Assembly: GCA_002343685.1 (NCBI GenBank)
Contig: DDRS01000015.1
Location: 62,001 to 126,000 of the forward strand
Direction of reading: 5' to 3'
Length of the DNA stretch: 64,000 nucleotides
From: Thiobacillus denitrificans
Lineage (GTDB): Bacteria; Pseudomonadota; Gammaproteobacteria; Burkholderiales; Thiobacillaceae
Below the pieces are notes generated by a model that made no database searches, was not told the origin of the DNA, and worked only from the letters and a program-made list of their open reading frames with translations. The translations under genes and the position numbers were made by a program. Positions 55,270 through 63,484 of the stretch are shown piece by piece. The first letter of the stretch is position 1; each line of letters starts with the position of its first letter.

Positions 55270-57152
55270 TGCTGCGCGCCGAACCCCTGCTCAGGATTCA
55301 ATTGCTGATGTTGGCGTCCGAAGCGCAGGATGCCGCCCTGGCGCTGGCCCGCTTCGGCGTGTTCAATCCGGCGCCGTGCAAGGAGACCGCGTTTGCGGAA
55401 TCGCCTGCGGCTGCGTATCGCGAAGCCTGGCTCGAGGCGGAGGCCCGCCTGTCCAAGCTGCAGGAGGAATGCGGCGACACCGGCCCCCTGAATCCGCCGG
55501 CGGATGCCGAAGCGCCGTCGCTCGCCGATCTGCAGGAACTGAACCATTGGCTGAAAGACGTGTGGAAAGACTGCCTCGATTGCCATGAGAACGAGGCGAG
55601 GATCGAGGATGAGCGCAGCCATCTTGGTGCGCTGGAGGACACGCTGGCCAAGCTGGAAGGGCTGAATGTGAACCTGGCATACCTGCTGCGTCCCGACAGT
55701 CTGCTGTCGGCGAGCATCGGCAGTTTGCCGGCGGCGGAACTCAAACGCGTGACCGAAGCCTTGTCCATGACCGGGTACCTGGTGTCGCGTTTCGATCAGG
55801 CAGGCGAACAGGTGTTCGCGGTGATTGCCGGACCGCGCACCCGCCGGAACGAAGTGCGCGGCCTGCTGGCTCAGGCGGGCTGGCGCGAACTGCCGGTACC
55901 GGACGAACTACGTACCCATCCGCAGGCGGCACGCGCCTGGCTGGAGGCCGAACGCATCCGCTTGAACGCGCAAACCGGCGCGGCCTGCCAGGTCCGGGAC
56001 GGACTGCGCGAACAATTCGGTCCGCGCCTGCATGAAGCACGCTTGCGCCTGGCCCTGGCGCGTCCATTGGCCGAGGCCGCACAGGCAGGCATACTCGGCC
56101 GCGGTGGATTGGCTGCCTTGTCGGGCTGGATCCCGCGCCGACAGCTGGATGAATTGCGAGAAACGCTGGACGCGCGCCTGCATGGCCGCTACTGGCTCGA
56201 CCCGCGCGAACTCGCTGCCGGCGACGCGGCCGAGGTGCCGTCGCTGGTGCGCTATCCGGGCTGGCTCAAGCCCTTCGTGCCACTGGTGAAAAGCTACGGG
56301 GTCCCGCGCTACGGCGAGTTCGACCCGGCGTTGCCGTTCGCCGTCACTTACCTGCTGCTGTTCGGCGCCATGTTCGGCGACATCGGCCACGGTGCGGCGA
56401 TTCTGCTGCTGGCGTTGGCATTCGCGCGGCGCCTCGGCCAGATGGCCTGGATAGGCGTGGCCGCCGGCGCCGTGTCGATGCTGTTCGGTTTTTTCTACGG
56501 CAGCGTCTTCGGCTACGAGGACATCGTCTCGCCGCGCTGGTTGTCGCCGCTGCACGATCCGATCCGCGTGCTGACGATAGCGGTGACGTTCGGCGTCGGG
56601 TTCATCGTGTTCACGCTGCTGGTCAACGTACGCAACAAATGGGCGGCCGGACGGGGTGGCGAGGCTTTGTTCGATTCCAGCGGCCTCGCCGGCCTGGCGT
56701 TCTATCTCGGTGCCGTCGGCATCCTGGCGAGCCTGGTCGGCGTGGCGGATGTCGCGCAGACAGCCTGGATACTGGCCGGGCTGGGAATCGCCGGGGTGGC
56801 GGCGTTCAAGTGGCATGAAACCCGGGCGGGGCTGGGCGAGCGCATGCTGGTCACGTTCATCGAAACGCTGGAAACCGCGATCAACCTGTTTTCGAATACG
56901 CTGTCGTTCATGCGCGTGGCGGCCTTCAGCCTCAACCATGTGGCGCTGGCGCTGGCGGTCTTCACCCTGGCGCACGGCCTCGGCATGGTCGGTCACGGGA
57001 TCACGCTTGTACTGGGTAATGTCGTCATCATCGTGCTAGAAGGCGGCATAGTTGCGATCCAGGCGCTGCGCCTGATGTATTACGAGGGGTTCTCGCGCTT
57101 CTTCAGCGGAGATGGAAGGGCGTTCGTGCCGTTGCGAATCGAGAAGGCGTGA
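55269..57152 (+). CDS. V/A-type ATPase subunit I (membrane stator)
   Basis: 627 residues: N-terminal ~310-residue cytoplasmic part with helices, then seven or eight membrane segments beginning with LPFAVTYLLLFGAMFGDIGHG (~358). Its functional Arg is likely in SFMRVAAFSLNHVALALAV, like the essential Arg of V-type a/I subunits. It couples ion movement with the K ring. Frames upstream of the ATG at 55269 overlap subunit C and are not used. A palindromic repeat follows before subunit K. Confidence 0.94.
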   Translation: MLRAEPLLRIQLLMLASEAQDAALALARFGVFNPAPCKETAFAESPAAAYREAWLEAEARLSKLQEECGDTGPLNPPADAEAPSLADLQELNHWLKDVWKDCLDCHENEARIEDERSHLGALEDTLAKLEGLNVNLAYLLRPDSLLSASIGSLPAAELKRVTEALSMTGYLVSRFDQAGEQVFAVIAGPRTRRNEVRGLLAQAGWRELPVPDELRTHPQAARAWLEAERIRLNAQTGAACQVRDGLREQFGPRLHEARLRLALARPLAEAAQAGILGRGGLAALSGWIPRRQLDELRETLDARLHGRYWLDPRELAAGDAAEVPSLVRYPGWLKPFVPLVKSYGVPRYGEFDPALPFAVTYLLLFGAMFGDIGHGAAILLLALAFARRLGQMAWIGVAAGAVSMLFGFFYGSVFGYEDIVSPRWLSPLHDPIRVLTIAVTFGVGFIVFTLLVNVRNKWAAGRGGEALFDSSGLAGLAFYLGAVGILASLVGVADVAQTAWILAGLGIAGVAAFKWHETRAGLGERMLVTFIETLETAINLFSNTLSFMRVAAFSLNHVALALAVFTLAHGLGMVGHGITLVLGNVVIIVLEGGIVAIQALRLMYYEGFSRFFSGDGRAFVPLRIEKA

Positions 57153-57153
57153 G

Positions 57154-57215
57154 GGGTAAGCCGTGAGCAGCGAGTGGGTTGTATCCGCCCCGCTGCTTAC
57201 CGCTCACCGTTCACC
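57154..57215. repeat. Dispersed palindromic repeat, copy 2 (subunit I-K spacer)
   Basis: Arms GTGAGCAGCG (57163-57172) and CGCTGCTTAC (57191-57200) pair with nine of ten matches. The flanks GGGTAAGCCGTGAGC and TACCGCTCACCGTTCACC carry the same words as copies 1 and 3. It lies just before the subunit K ribosome binding site. Confidence 0.6.
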
Positions 57216-57232
57216 ATAAGTAAGGAGAAAAC

Positions 57233-57670
57233 ATGACCTGGTTGATTGCATTGATGGGGGTGCCGGTGGCGGCCACGCTGGGCGTGGGAATCTGGTTGAT
57301 GCTGAAGCCGCGCCGCGTATCCGCGGGCTGGCTCAAGGGTGGGCTGCTGGCCAACCTGGCGCTGTTCGGCCTGGGCGTTGCAGGCGTCCTGCTGACGGGC
57401 GTGCAGGAAGTCATGGCGGCCGAAACGGCTGCGACGGCCGCGCGCGAGATCACCTTGGGGCAGGGGCTGGCCCTGCTCGGCATCGGCCTGCCGACGGGCC
57501 TGGCTGCCATTGCCGCGGCGATGGCACTGGGGCCGATCGGTTCCGCATCGCTAGCGGTGATCGCCGAAAAGCCGGAAATGTTCGGCCGCACCCTGGTTTA
57601 CATGGGGCTGGCCGAAGGGATCGCGATTTACGGCCTGGTCATGTCGATCCTGCTGCTTGGCAAGCTCTGA
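57233..57670 (+). CDS. V/A-type ATPase subunit K (proteolipid ring)
   Basis: 145 residues with four hydrophobic segments. The last pair (ITLGQGLALLGIGLPTG and LVYMGLAEGIAIYGLVMS) forms the ATP-synthase c-type hairpin, with the ion-binding Glu128. The first pair (residues 3-24 and 33-57) lacks a carboxylate. So the ring would have one ion site per four segments, as in V-type K. AAGGAG precedes the ATG. Whether H+ or Na+ is bound cannot be told from the motif alone. Confidence 0.88.
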   Translation: MTWLIALMGVPVAATLGVGIWLMLKPRRVSAGWLKGGLLANLALFGLGVAGVLLTGVQEVMAAETAATAAREITLGQGLALLGIGLPTGLAAIAAAMALGPIGSASLAVIAEKPEMFGRTLVYMGLAEGIAIYGLVMSILLLGKL

Positions 57671-57674
57671 GCCG

Positions 57675-58019
57675 ATGCCGCCAGTAACCGGCAGCCCGCC
57701 TGATAGCGCGCGTCTGGTTGTATTGGGCAGCGCCGGCCTCGCCGACGGCTTCAGCCTGATCGGCGCCGACGTGTACGCCGATGCCGAACCGGCCACCGTG
57801 GAAACGGTGCTGGAGCAGCTGGTGCGCAGCGGCGAGGCGGCATTGGTACTGCTGGAGACACCGCTGGCCCATGCCGGCGGCCCTTGGCTCAATCGCTTGC
57901 GCAACGAAGGCGGGCGCATCGTCATTACCGAGCTGCCGCCCTTGCCCTCGCCCCAGGATTATGCGCCGGCGGTCGACGACGTGGTGCGGGCTGTCCTCGG
58001 GCCGGACGCGCTGAAATAG
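57675..58019 (+). CDS. V/A-type ATPase subunit F
   Basis: 114 residues with the small Rossmann-like subunit F fold: VVLGSAGLADGFSLIGADVY, a middle LVLLETPLA, and GGRIVITELPPL. It sits on the central shaft with subunit D. The ATG at 57675 is used; an upstream TTG in the same frame overlaps subunit K and has no better signal. It is followed by a ~105-base AT-rich gap before subunit E with no recognised feature. Confidence 0.82.
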   Translation: MPPVTGSPPDSARLVVLGSAGLADGFSLIGADVYADAEPATVETVLEQLVRSGEAALVLLETPLAHAGGPWLNRLRNEGGRIVITELPPLPSPQDYAPAVDDVVRAVLGPDALK

Positions 58020-58124
58020 ATGAAACATGTGGATGCAAGAGACGATATATGCATGGATGCCGAGACTTTTCACGAAAGAAATGACTTGAATTTTTCCATG
58101 CAAGCTACTGATTGTGGAGCATAA

Positions 58125-58775
58125 ATGGGATCGGATACACAGGTCTCCCAACTCGAGCAGGCGCTGCAGCAGCAGGCCGGGACGCTGGCGCGCGAACTTT
58201 TGCAGAATGCCGAATCGGCACGCGCGCGCATGCTCGCCGAGTCGGCCGAGAAGCTGAAACTGGCCGGCGAGCACGAAGTGCTGGGCGCCAAGGTCGAGGC
58301 TGAGCGATTGGTGCGGCGGCAAGGCCAGGCGGCGGAAACGCGGCTGGCAGCCGAACTCGACCGGCTGCGCTGGGCGCTCACGGAGTCCGCGTTGGCGGAG
58401 GTCAGGATGGCTTTCCGGCATCTGGTGCAGGACGAGACGCGTTATCTGGGCGTGCTGGAAGCCTGGCTGGCGGCGGCGGCACAGGCCCTGCCGCCGGGCG
58501 ATCTGGTGGCGGAAGTCCGGCCCGAGGACGAAAAGCGCCTGGCGCCGCGGTGGAATGAAATGCGCGCACGCGCAGCGCCGGGGCGTAGCGTCACGCTCGC
58601 CACGCACGGACAACCCAGCGAAGGCGGCATCCGGGTACGGCTGGCCGACAATCGCGCCCAATACGACCAGACGGTCGAAGCCCGCCGCGCGCGCCTGGCC
58701 GACGAACTGGCACGCGTGACGATGGAACGCCTGTTCGCCAGCGCGCCCGACCTTGGCACGCTGATTCACGGGTAG
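58125..58775 (+). CDS. V/A-type ATPase subunit E (peripheral stalk)
   Basis: 216 residues: long N-terminal helix (VSQLEQALQQQAGTLAREL) through residue ~85, then a globular C-terminal domain with GGIRVRLADNRAQYDQTVEA. This is the E-subunit layout. It forms the stator with the coiled-coil subunit at the start of the operon. GGAGCATAA precedes the ATG. It is five bases before subunit A. Confidence 0.88.
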   Translation: MGSDTQVSQLEQALQQQAGTLARELLQNAESARARMLAESAEKLKLAGEHEVLGAKVEAERLVRRQGQAAETRLAAELDRLRWALTESALAEVRMAFRHLVQDETRYLGVLEAWLAAAAQALPPGDLVAEVRPEDEKRLAPRWNEMRARAAPGRSVTLATHGQPSEGGIRVRLADNRAQYDQTVEARRARLADELARVTMERLFASAPDLGTLIHG

Positions 58776-58780
58776 CGAAT

Positions 58781-60580
58781 ATGGGCAAAATTCTCGAGAT
58801 CAACGGCCCCCTGGTCAAACTCGACCTGCCGCAGACGGTGCTCGGCGAGCAGGTGCGGGTCGGCCGCCTGGGCCTGGTAGGCGAAGTCATCAGCCGCGAC
58901 GGCAATACGGCGCTGGCACAGTTGTACGAAGACACTGCCGGGCTGTGCCCGGGCGAAGAAGCTGAAGGCCTGGGTTGGCCGCTGTCGGTGGAACTCGGGC
59001 CAGGCTTGCTGGGCGGCATTTTCGACGGCGTGCAGCGCCCCTTGCAGGCGATGTGGGAACAGAGTGGCGATCGCATCGCCCGCGGCGTCGCGGTGGCGTC
59101 ATTGCCACGCGACCGGCGCTGGCATTTTGCGCCGGATCCCCGGTGTCTTGCCGGCATGCCATTGGTCGGTGGCGAGGTGCTGGGCACGGTGCAGGAGACC
59201 GAGTCGATCCAGCACCGCATCCTGGTCCCGCCGCGGGTTCAGGGCGAATTGCTTGAACTGGCGCCGGAAGGCGAGCACACCGTGGAGGACGTGATCGGCC
59301 GGGTGAGACTCGCCGACGGCCGCATCGAGAAACTGCACCTGTTCCATCGCTGGCCGGTACGCACGCCGCGCCCGTTCAGGCAACGCGACCATGCCGTCGC
59401 GCCGCTGATCACGGGACAGCGCATCCTCGATACTTTCTATCCCTTGCTGAAAGGCGGCAAGGCGGCGATTCCGGGTCCGTTCGGTGCCGGCAAGACCATG
59501 CTGCAGCACCAGGTCGCACGCTGGTGCAACGCCCAGATCGTCATCTATGTCGGCTGCGGCGAACGCGGCAACGAACTGACCGACGTGCTCGAATCCATGC
59601 CCACGCTGACGGACCCGCACACCGGCCGCCCGCTGATGGAACGCACCCTGCTGGTGGCCAACACCTCCAACATGCCGGTGGTGGCGCGCGAGGCCTCGAT
59701 CTATGTCGGCATCACGCTGGCGGAATATTTCCGCGACCAGGGCTACGACGTGGTGATGGTGGCCGATTCCACCAGCCGCTGGGCCGAAGCATTGCGCGAG
59801 GTTGCCGGCCGGCTGGGCCAGATGCCGGTCGAAGAGGGCTACCCGGCCTACCTCGGTTCGCGCCTGGCGGCTTTTTACGAGCGTGCCGGACGCGTGGAAA
59901 CCCTCGCCGGCGACCACGGCTCGGTTACGCTGATCGGTGCGGTGTCGCCGCCGGGCGGTGACTTCTCGGAACCGGTGACCAGCCATACCAAGGAAATCAT
60001 CCAGACCTTCTGGGCGCTGTCGAAGGAGCTGGCCGATGCCCGCCATTACCCGGCCGTGGACTGGCTGGAAAGCTTTTCGGGCTATGTAAGCTCCGCTGCG
60101 AAGTGGTGGGCGGACAACATCGATCCGGGTTGGGAAGCCTCGCGTGCCGCCGCGCTGGATCTGCTCGCCGCATCCGAGGAGCTGCAACGCATCGTCAACC
60201 TGGTCGGTGTCGAGGCGCTGTCGTCCGAGCAGCGCTGGACGCTGGAAGCCGCCAGTTTGATCAAGGAAGGCTTGCTGCAGCAGGCCGCCACCGACGAGGT
60301 CGACAGCTTCGCCTCGCCTGAAAAGCAGTTCGCGCTGCTGACGGCATTGCTCGATATCTATCGTCAGGGCATGAAACTGGTGAAGCTCGGCGCGCCGGCC
60401 CGGCGCCTGATCCAGATGCCGCTGCTCGCCCAGGCGCGACGCTGGAAGAGTCAGCACAGCTCGGACGACCTCGAAGCATTGAAGGCGAAGATCGCTGCGA
60501 TCCCGGCGGCCTTCGAGCCATTGTTGCTGGAATACGCGCCTGCTGCCCCGTCTTCGGCGATGGAAGAGATCCGGCCATGA
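58781..60580 (+). CDS. V/A-type ATPase catalytic subunit A
   Basis: 599 residues with the V-type A layout: N-terminal barrel (ILEINGPLVKLD), a bulge domain, P-loop GPFGAGKT (near 230-237) followed by MLQHQVARW, catalytic-site region YVGCGERGNELTDVL and VVMVADSTSRWAEALREV. It hydrolyses or makes ATP. Its stop overlaps the start of subunit B (ATGA). F-type ATPases would have a different P-loop (GGAGVGKT), so this is a V/A-type enzyme. Confidence 0.96.
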   Translation: MGKILEINGPLVKLDLPQTVLGEQVRVGRLGLVGEVISRDGNTALAQLYEDTAGLCPGEEAEGLGWPLSVELGPGLLGGIFDGVQRPLQAMWEQSGDRIARGVAVASLPRDRRWHFAPDPRCLAGMPLVGGEVLGTVQETESIQHRILVPPRVQGELLELAPEGEHTVEDVIGRVRLADGRIEKLHLFHRWPVRTPRPFRQRDHAVAPLITGQRILDTFYPLLKGGKAAIPGPFGAGKTMLQHQVARWCNAQIVIYVGCGERGNELTDVLESMPTLTDPHTGRPLMERTLLVANTSNMPVVAREASIYVGITLAEYFRDQGYDVVMVADSTSRWAEALREVAGRLGQMPVEEGYPAYLGSRLAAFYERAGRVETLAGDHGSVTLIGAVSPPGGDFSEPVTSHTKEIIQTFWALSKELADARHYPAVDWLESFSGYVSSAAKWWADNIDPGWEASRAAALDLLAASEELQRIVNLVGVEALSSEQRWTLEAASLIKEGLLQQAATDEVDSFASPEKQFALLTALLDIYRQGMKLVKLGAPARRLIQMPLLAQARRWKSQHSSDDLEALKAKIAAIPAAFEPLLLEYAPAAPSSAMEEIRP

Positions 60581-61959
60581 AGAACATCGAATTCCGCACC
60601 GCCGCATCCGCCCAGGGTGGGCTCGTCGTCATGGCCGGCGTGCCCGGCGTGGCGGCCGGCTCGCGCGTGCAACTGCGCGACCACGCCGGCCGTGTACGTT
60701 CCGGCCTGGTCATCCGCAGCGCCAACGATGCCGTGCTGGTGGAGGTGTTCGAGGGGACCGATGCACTCGATCTGGAACGAACCTGGGTACGTTTCCTGGA
60801 GGAACCCTACAAGTTGCCCGTGTCGCGCGACATGCTCGGCCGCGTGTTCAACGGCTCCGGCCGGCCATGCGACGGGCGCCCGCCCGTCATTTCCGCCGAC
60901 CGTCGCGACATCAACGGCGAGCCGCTCAACCCGGCGGCGCGTGCCTACCCGCGCGAATTCATCCAGACCGGCATCTCCGCCATCGACGGCATGAATTCGC
61001 TGACGCGCGGGCAGAAGCTGCCGATCTTTTCCGGCGGCGGCTTGCCGCACAACCGGGTGGCGGCGCAGATCGTACGCCAGGCCAAACTGCTGGGCGAGGA
61101 AGCCGCCGAGTTCGTGGTGGTGTTCGCCGCCTTCGGCGCCTCGCATGCCGACGCCCGCTTCTTCCAGGAAAGCTTCGAGGAAAGCGGGGTGCTCAACAAG
61201 GTGGTGATGTTCCTCAACCTCGCCGACGAGCCGGTGATCGAACGCCTGCTGACGCCGCGCGCGGCGCTCACCGCCGCGGAATACCTCGCCTTCGACCTCG
61301 ACTATCACGTGCTGGTGGTGATGACCGACATGACCGCCTATGCGGAAGCGTTGAGGGAAGTCGCGGTGCTGCGCGGCGACGTGCCGGCGCGCAAGGGCTA
61401 TCCCGGCTATCTGTATTCCGATCTCGCCGAGCTCTACGAACGCGCGGGACGCATCAAGAACCGGCGCGGCTCGATCACCATGATTCCGGTGCTGTCGATG
61501 CCGTCGGACGACATCACCCATCCGATTCCCGACCTCACCGGCTACATCACGGAAGGCCAGATCGTGCTCGGGCGCGAGCTGTCCAACCAGGGCGTCTACC
61601 CGCCGGTGACCGTGCTGCCGTCGTTGTCGCGATTGATGAAGGACGGCATCGGCAAGAACTTCACCCGCGAGGATCATCCGCATGTCGCCAGCCAGCTGTT
61701 CGCCAGCTACGCCAAGGCATTGGAAGTGCGGGGACTGGCCGCCATCATCGGTGCCGAAGAACTCTCCGACGCCGATCGCCGCACCCTGGCGTTCGCCGAC
61801 GCCTTCGAGCGACGCTTCATCAACCAGGGCGAGGACGAAGACCGCAGCATCCATGAAACGCTCAACCTCGCCTGGGATCTGCTTTCCATGCTGCCGCCGG
61901 AATCGCTGATCCGGGTATCGGAGGAAGAATTGACGAAATATCACAAGGGGGCAGCGTGA
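60577..61959 (+). CDS. V/A-type ATPase regulatory subunit B
   Basis: 460 residues. It has no Walker A motif; the site reads FSGGGLPHNRVAAQIVRQA (~149-167), as in non-catalytic B subunits. Conserved VVFAAFGASHADARFFQE, VVMTDMTAYAEALREV and GYPGYLYSDLAELYERAGR are present. It forms the hexamer with A. The following 100-base spacer to subunit D contains the longest copy of the palindromic repeat. Confidence 0.95.
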   Translation: MKNIEFRTAASAQGGLVVMAGVPGVAAGSRVQLRDHAGRVRSGLVIRSANDAVLVEVFEGTDALDLERTWVRFLEEPYKLPVSRDMLGRVFNGSGRPCDGRPPVISADRRDINGEPLNPAARAYPREFIQTGISAIDGMNSLTRGQKLPIFSGGGLPHNRVAAQIVRQAKLLGEEAAEFVVVFAAFGASHADARFFQESFEESGVLNKVVMFLNLADEPVIERLLTPRAALTAAEYLAFDLDYHVLVVMTDMTAYAEALREVAVLRGDVPARKGYPGYLYSDLAELYERAGRIKNRRGSITMIPVLSMPSDDITHPIPDLTGYITEGQIVLGRELSNQGVYPPVTVLPSLSRLMKDGIGKNFTREDHPHVASQLFASYAKALEVRGLAAIIGAEELSDADRRTLAFADAFERRFINQGEDEDRSIHETLNLAWDLLSMLPPESLIRVSEEELTKYHKGAA

Positions 61960-61969
61960 TGAAACGGGG

Positions 61970-62049
61970 GAGCAGTAAGCGAGTAGCGGTGAGCGGAAAC
62001 CCCCGTCTCGCTGCCACCCTCACCGCTCACCGTTCACCGCTTACTGCTC
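61970..62049. repeat. Dispersed palindromic repeat, copy 3 (subunit B-D spacer)
   Basis: Outer arms GAGCAGTAAGCG/CGCTTACTGCTC (61970-61981 and 62038-62049) pair perfectly over 12 bases. Inner arms GCGGTGAGCGG (61986-61996) and CCGCTCACCGT (62023-62033) pair with one mismatch. A competing pair ACGGGGG/CCCCCGT (61964-61970 and 62000-62006) is also present. This would make a long hairpin in the mRNA just before the subunit D start at 62057. Confidence 0.7.
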
Positions 62050-62056
62050 ATCCATA

Positions 62057-62677
62057 ATGAAAAAACGCCTTCCCGTCCCGCCCACGAAAAGCGCGTTGCT
62101 GCAGGTCGGCAGGCAGGCGCGTTTCCTGGAGCAGGGCCGGCAGATGCTGGAAAAGAAACGCGATCTGCTGACCCGGCTGGTCTATGAACGGCTGGCGCAA
62201 TATCGCGAGTTGCGCGCGCAGACCCAGCGCGAACTTGCCGAAGCCTACCGCTGGCTCGGTATCGTGCAGATGCGCATGGGCGAGCAAATGCTGCGCCAGG
62301 CGTCGGTCGGATTGAAGCCGGCGGTGGCGATCAAGGTGGTGGCGCGTTCCAGCGTCGGCGTGGAATATCCCAGCGTGTCGGCCGAGCCGTTGCCCTTGCA
62401 GCCGGTCGGCTTGATGTGGACCGACGTCAGCTTCGACGAAGCGCGTATCCGCCTGCGCGAACTGACGGTGACACTGGCGCGGCTGGGTGAGGCTGAAAAC
62501 GCACTGTGGCGGTTGCTCGCCGCCAGCCGCAAGACGCAGAAACGGGTCAATGCCTTGAAATACAACATCATCCCGCGCTATCAGGCGACCGTACAACACA
62601 TCCGTGCCGCGCTGGAAGAGGACGAACGCAACACGCTGTTCCAGATCAAGGTGCTGCGGGCACGCCAGTCGGTTTGA
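62057..62677 (+). CDS. V/A-type ATPase subunit D (central shaft)
   Basis: 206 residues, two long helices at the ends (PTKSALLQVGRQARFLEQG and ENALWRLLAASRKTQKRVNA followed by LKYNIIPRYQATVQHI) with a short middle. This is the shaft subunit D pattern. It ends the ATPase operon. A 7-bp hairpin follows the stop. Confidence 0.92.
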   Translation: MKKRLPVPPTKSALLQVGRQARFLEQGRQMLEKKRDLLTRLVYERLAQYRELRAQTQRELAEAYRWLGIVQMRMGEQMLRQASVGLKPAVAIKVVARSSVGVEYPSVSAEPLPLQPVGLMWTDVSFDEARIRLRELTVTLARLGEAENALWRLLAASRKTQKRVNALKYNIIPRYQATVQHIRAALEEDERNTLFQIKVLRARQSV

Positions 62678-62682
62678 GCGTA

Positions 62683-62700
62683 CCCTTGGCATCCCAAGGG
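62683..62700 (+). terminator. Possible weak terminator after the ATPase operon
   Basis: Perfect 7-bp stem CCCTTGG/CCAAGGG (62683-62689 and 62694-62700) with loop CATC, six bases after the subunit D stop. No T run follows, so termination is uncertain; it may only stabilise the mRNA 3' end. Confidence 0.4.
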
Positions 62701-62779
62701 CCCATGCCTGATCCTGGTGCGCTGCCTTTGGCAGGCCGTTGGGTCGTTATTGCAATACGATTCTCGATGAGGAGGTTTC

Positions 62780-63214
62780 ATGCGCTATTCACGTGAAGCA
62801 ATGGTTTTTGGCTTGGCTGCGGCATTCGGCTTGACATGCCTTGCCGGCCCGAGGCTGGCCGAAGCGGGTGGCATGGGCGTAGGCATGATGGGGCCAGGCA
62901 TGATGGGATCTCCAGGCAGTCCCGAGGAGGCTTCGTCCGGCCAGGTGAACCCGACCCGCGCCAAGGCGCTGCTGAGCTACATTCATGAACACGATCCGGC
63001 CTGCCTGCAATGCCATTCCATTTCGGGGGCGGGCTTCGGTCCATCATTCGAGTCGATCGCGGCAAACTATTCGAGTCGGGCGGATGCGGAAAACCTGCTC
63101 GCCATGCACATTGCGCACGGTTTTGGCCGCATGCCGCCGGGGTTTGCCAGCGATGCTCAGGCAACACAGCTTGCCCGGCTGATCATGGGCCTGTCCGTGT
63201 CGACCAGGCCATGA
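62780..63214 (+). CDS. Small c-type cytochrome with a Met-rich N-terminus
   Basis: 144 residues. A Sec signal peptide (~1-29) is followed by a Gly/Met-rich segment GGMGVGMMGPGMMGSPG (~30-46). A cytochrome c domain with CLQCH (75-79) and a likely distal Met in FGRMPPGFA follows. GAGGAGG precedes the ATG at an ideal distance. The Met-rich tract resembles copper-binding stretches of periplasmic proteins, but copper binding is only an inference. It overlaps the next gene by ATGA. Confidence 0.82.
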   Translation: MRYSREAMVFGLAAAFGLTCLAGPRLAEAGGMGVGMMGPGMMGSPGSPEEASSGQVNPTRAKALLSYIHEHDPACLQCHSISGAGFGPSFESIAANYSSRADAENLLAMHIAHGFGRMPPGFASDAQATQLARLIMGLSVSTRP

Positions 63215-63474
63215 CCGGCACTCGCTCCGGCAACGGGCAAGTCATCGTCTACACCAGCCCGGGATGCCCCGATTGTGCCGCGGTCAAGCGCTATCTCGCG
63301 GATCGCGGCGTCCCGTTTGAAGAGCGGGACATTACCGCTCCGGGCGTGGCCGATGAAGCCAAGTCACGCTATGGGGTTCGGGTCGCCCCCATCACGGTCA
63401 TTGGCGCGTCGTTTTTTTATGGAACATTCGCCCAACAGAAACCACGGCTCGACCAGGCGTTAGCAGGCACGTGA
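63211..63474 (+). CDS. Glutaredoxin-like protein
   Basis: 87 residues with VIVYTSPGCPDCAAVKRYL: the active-site CPDC at ~18-21. RVAPITVIG holds the cis-Pro, and GTFAQQKPRL is near the C-terminus. It is a thiol-disulfide oxidoreductase or NrdH-like protein of the cytoplasm since no signal is visible. The ATG overlaps the stop of the preceding cytochrome gene, so they are co-translated despite the different predicted compartments. Confidence 0.82.
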   Translation: MTGTRSGNGQVIVYTSPGCPDCAAVKRYLADRGVPFEERDITAPGVADEAKSRYGVRVAPITVIGASFFYGTFAQQKPRLDQALAGT

Positions 63475-63484
63475 GCCGGATCGC

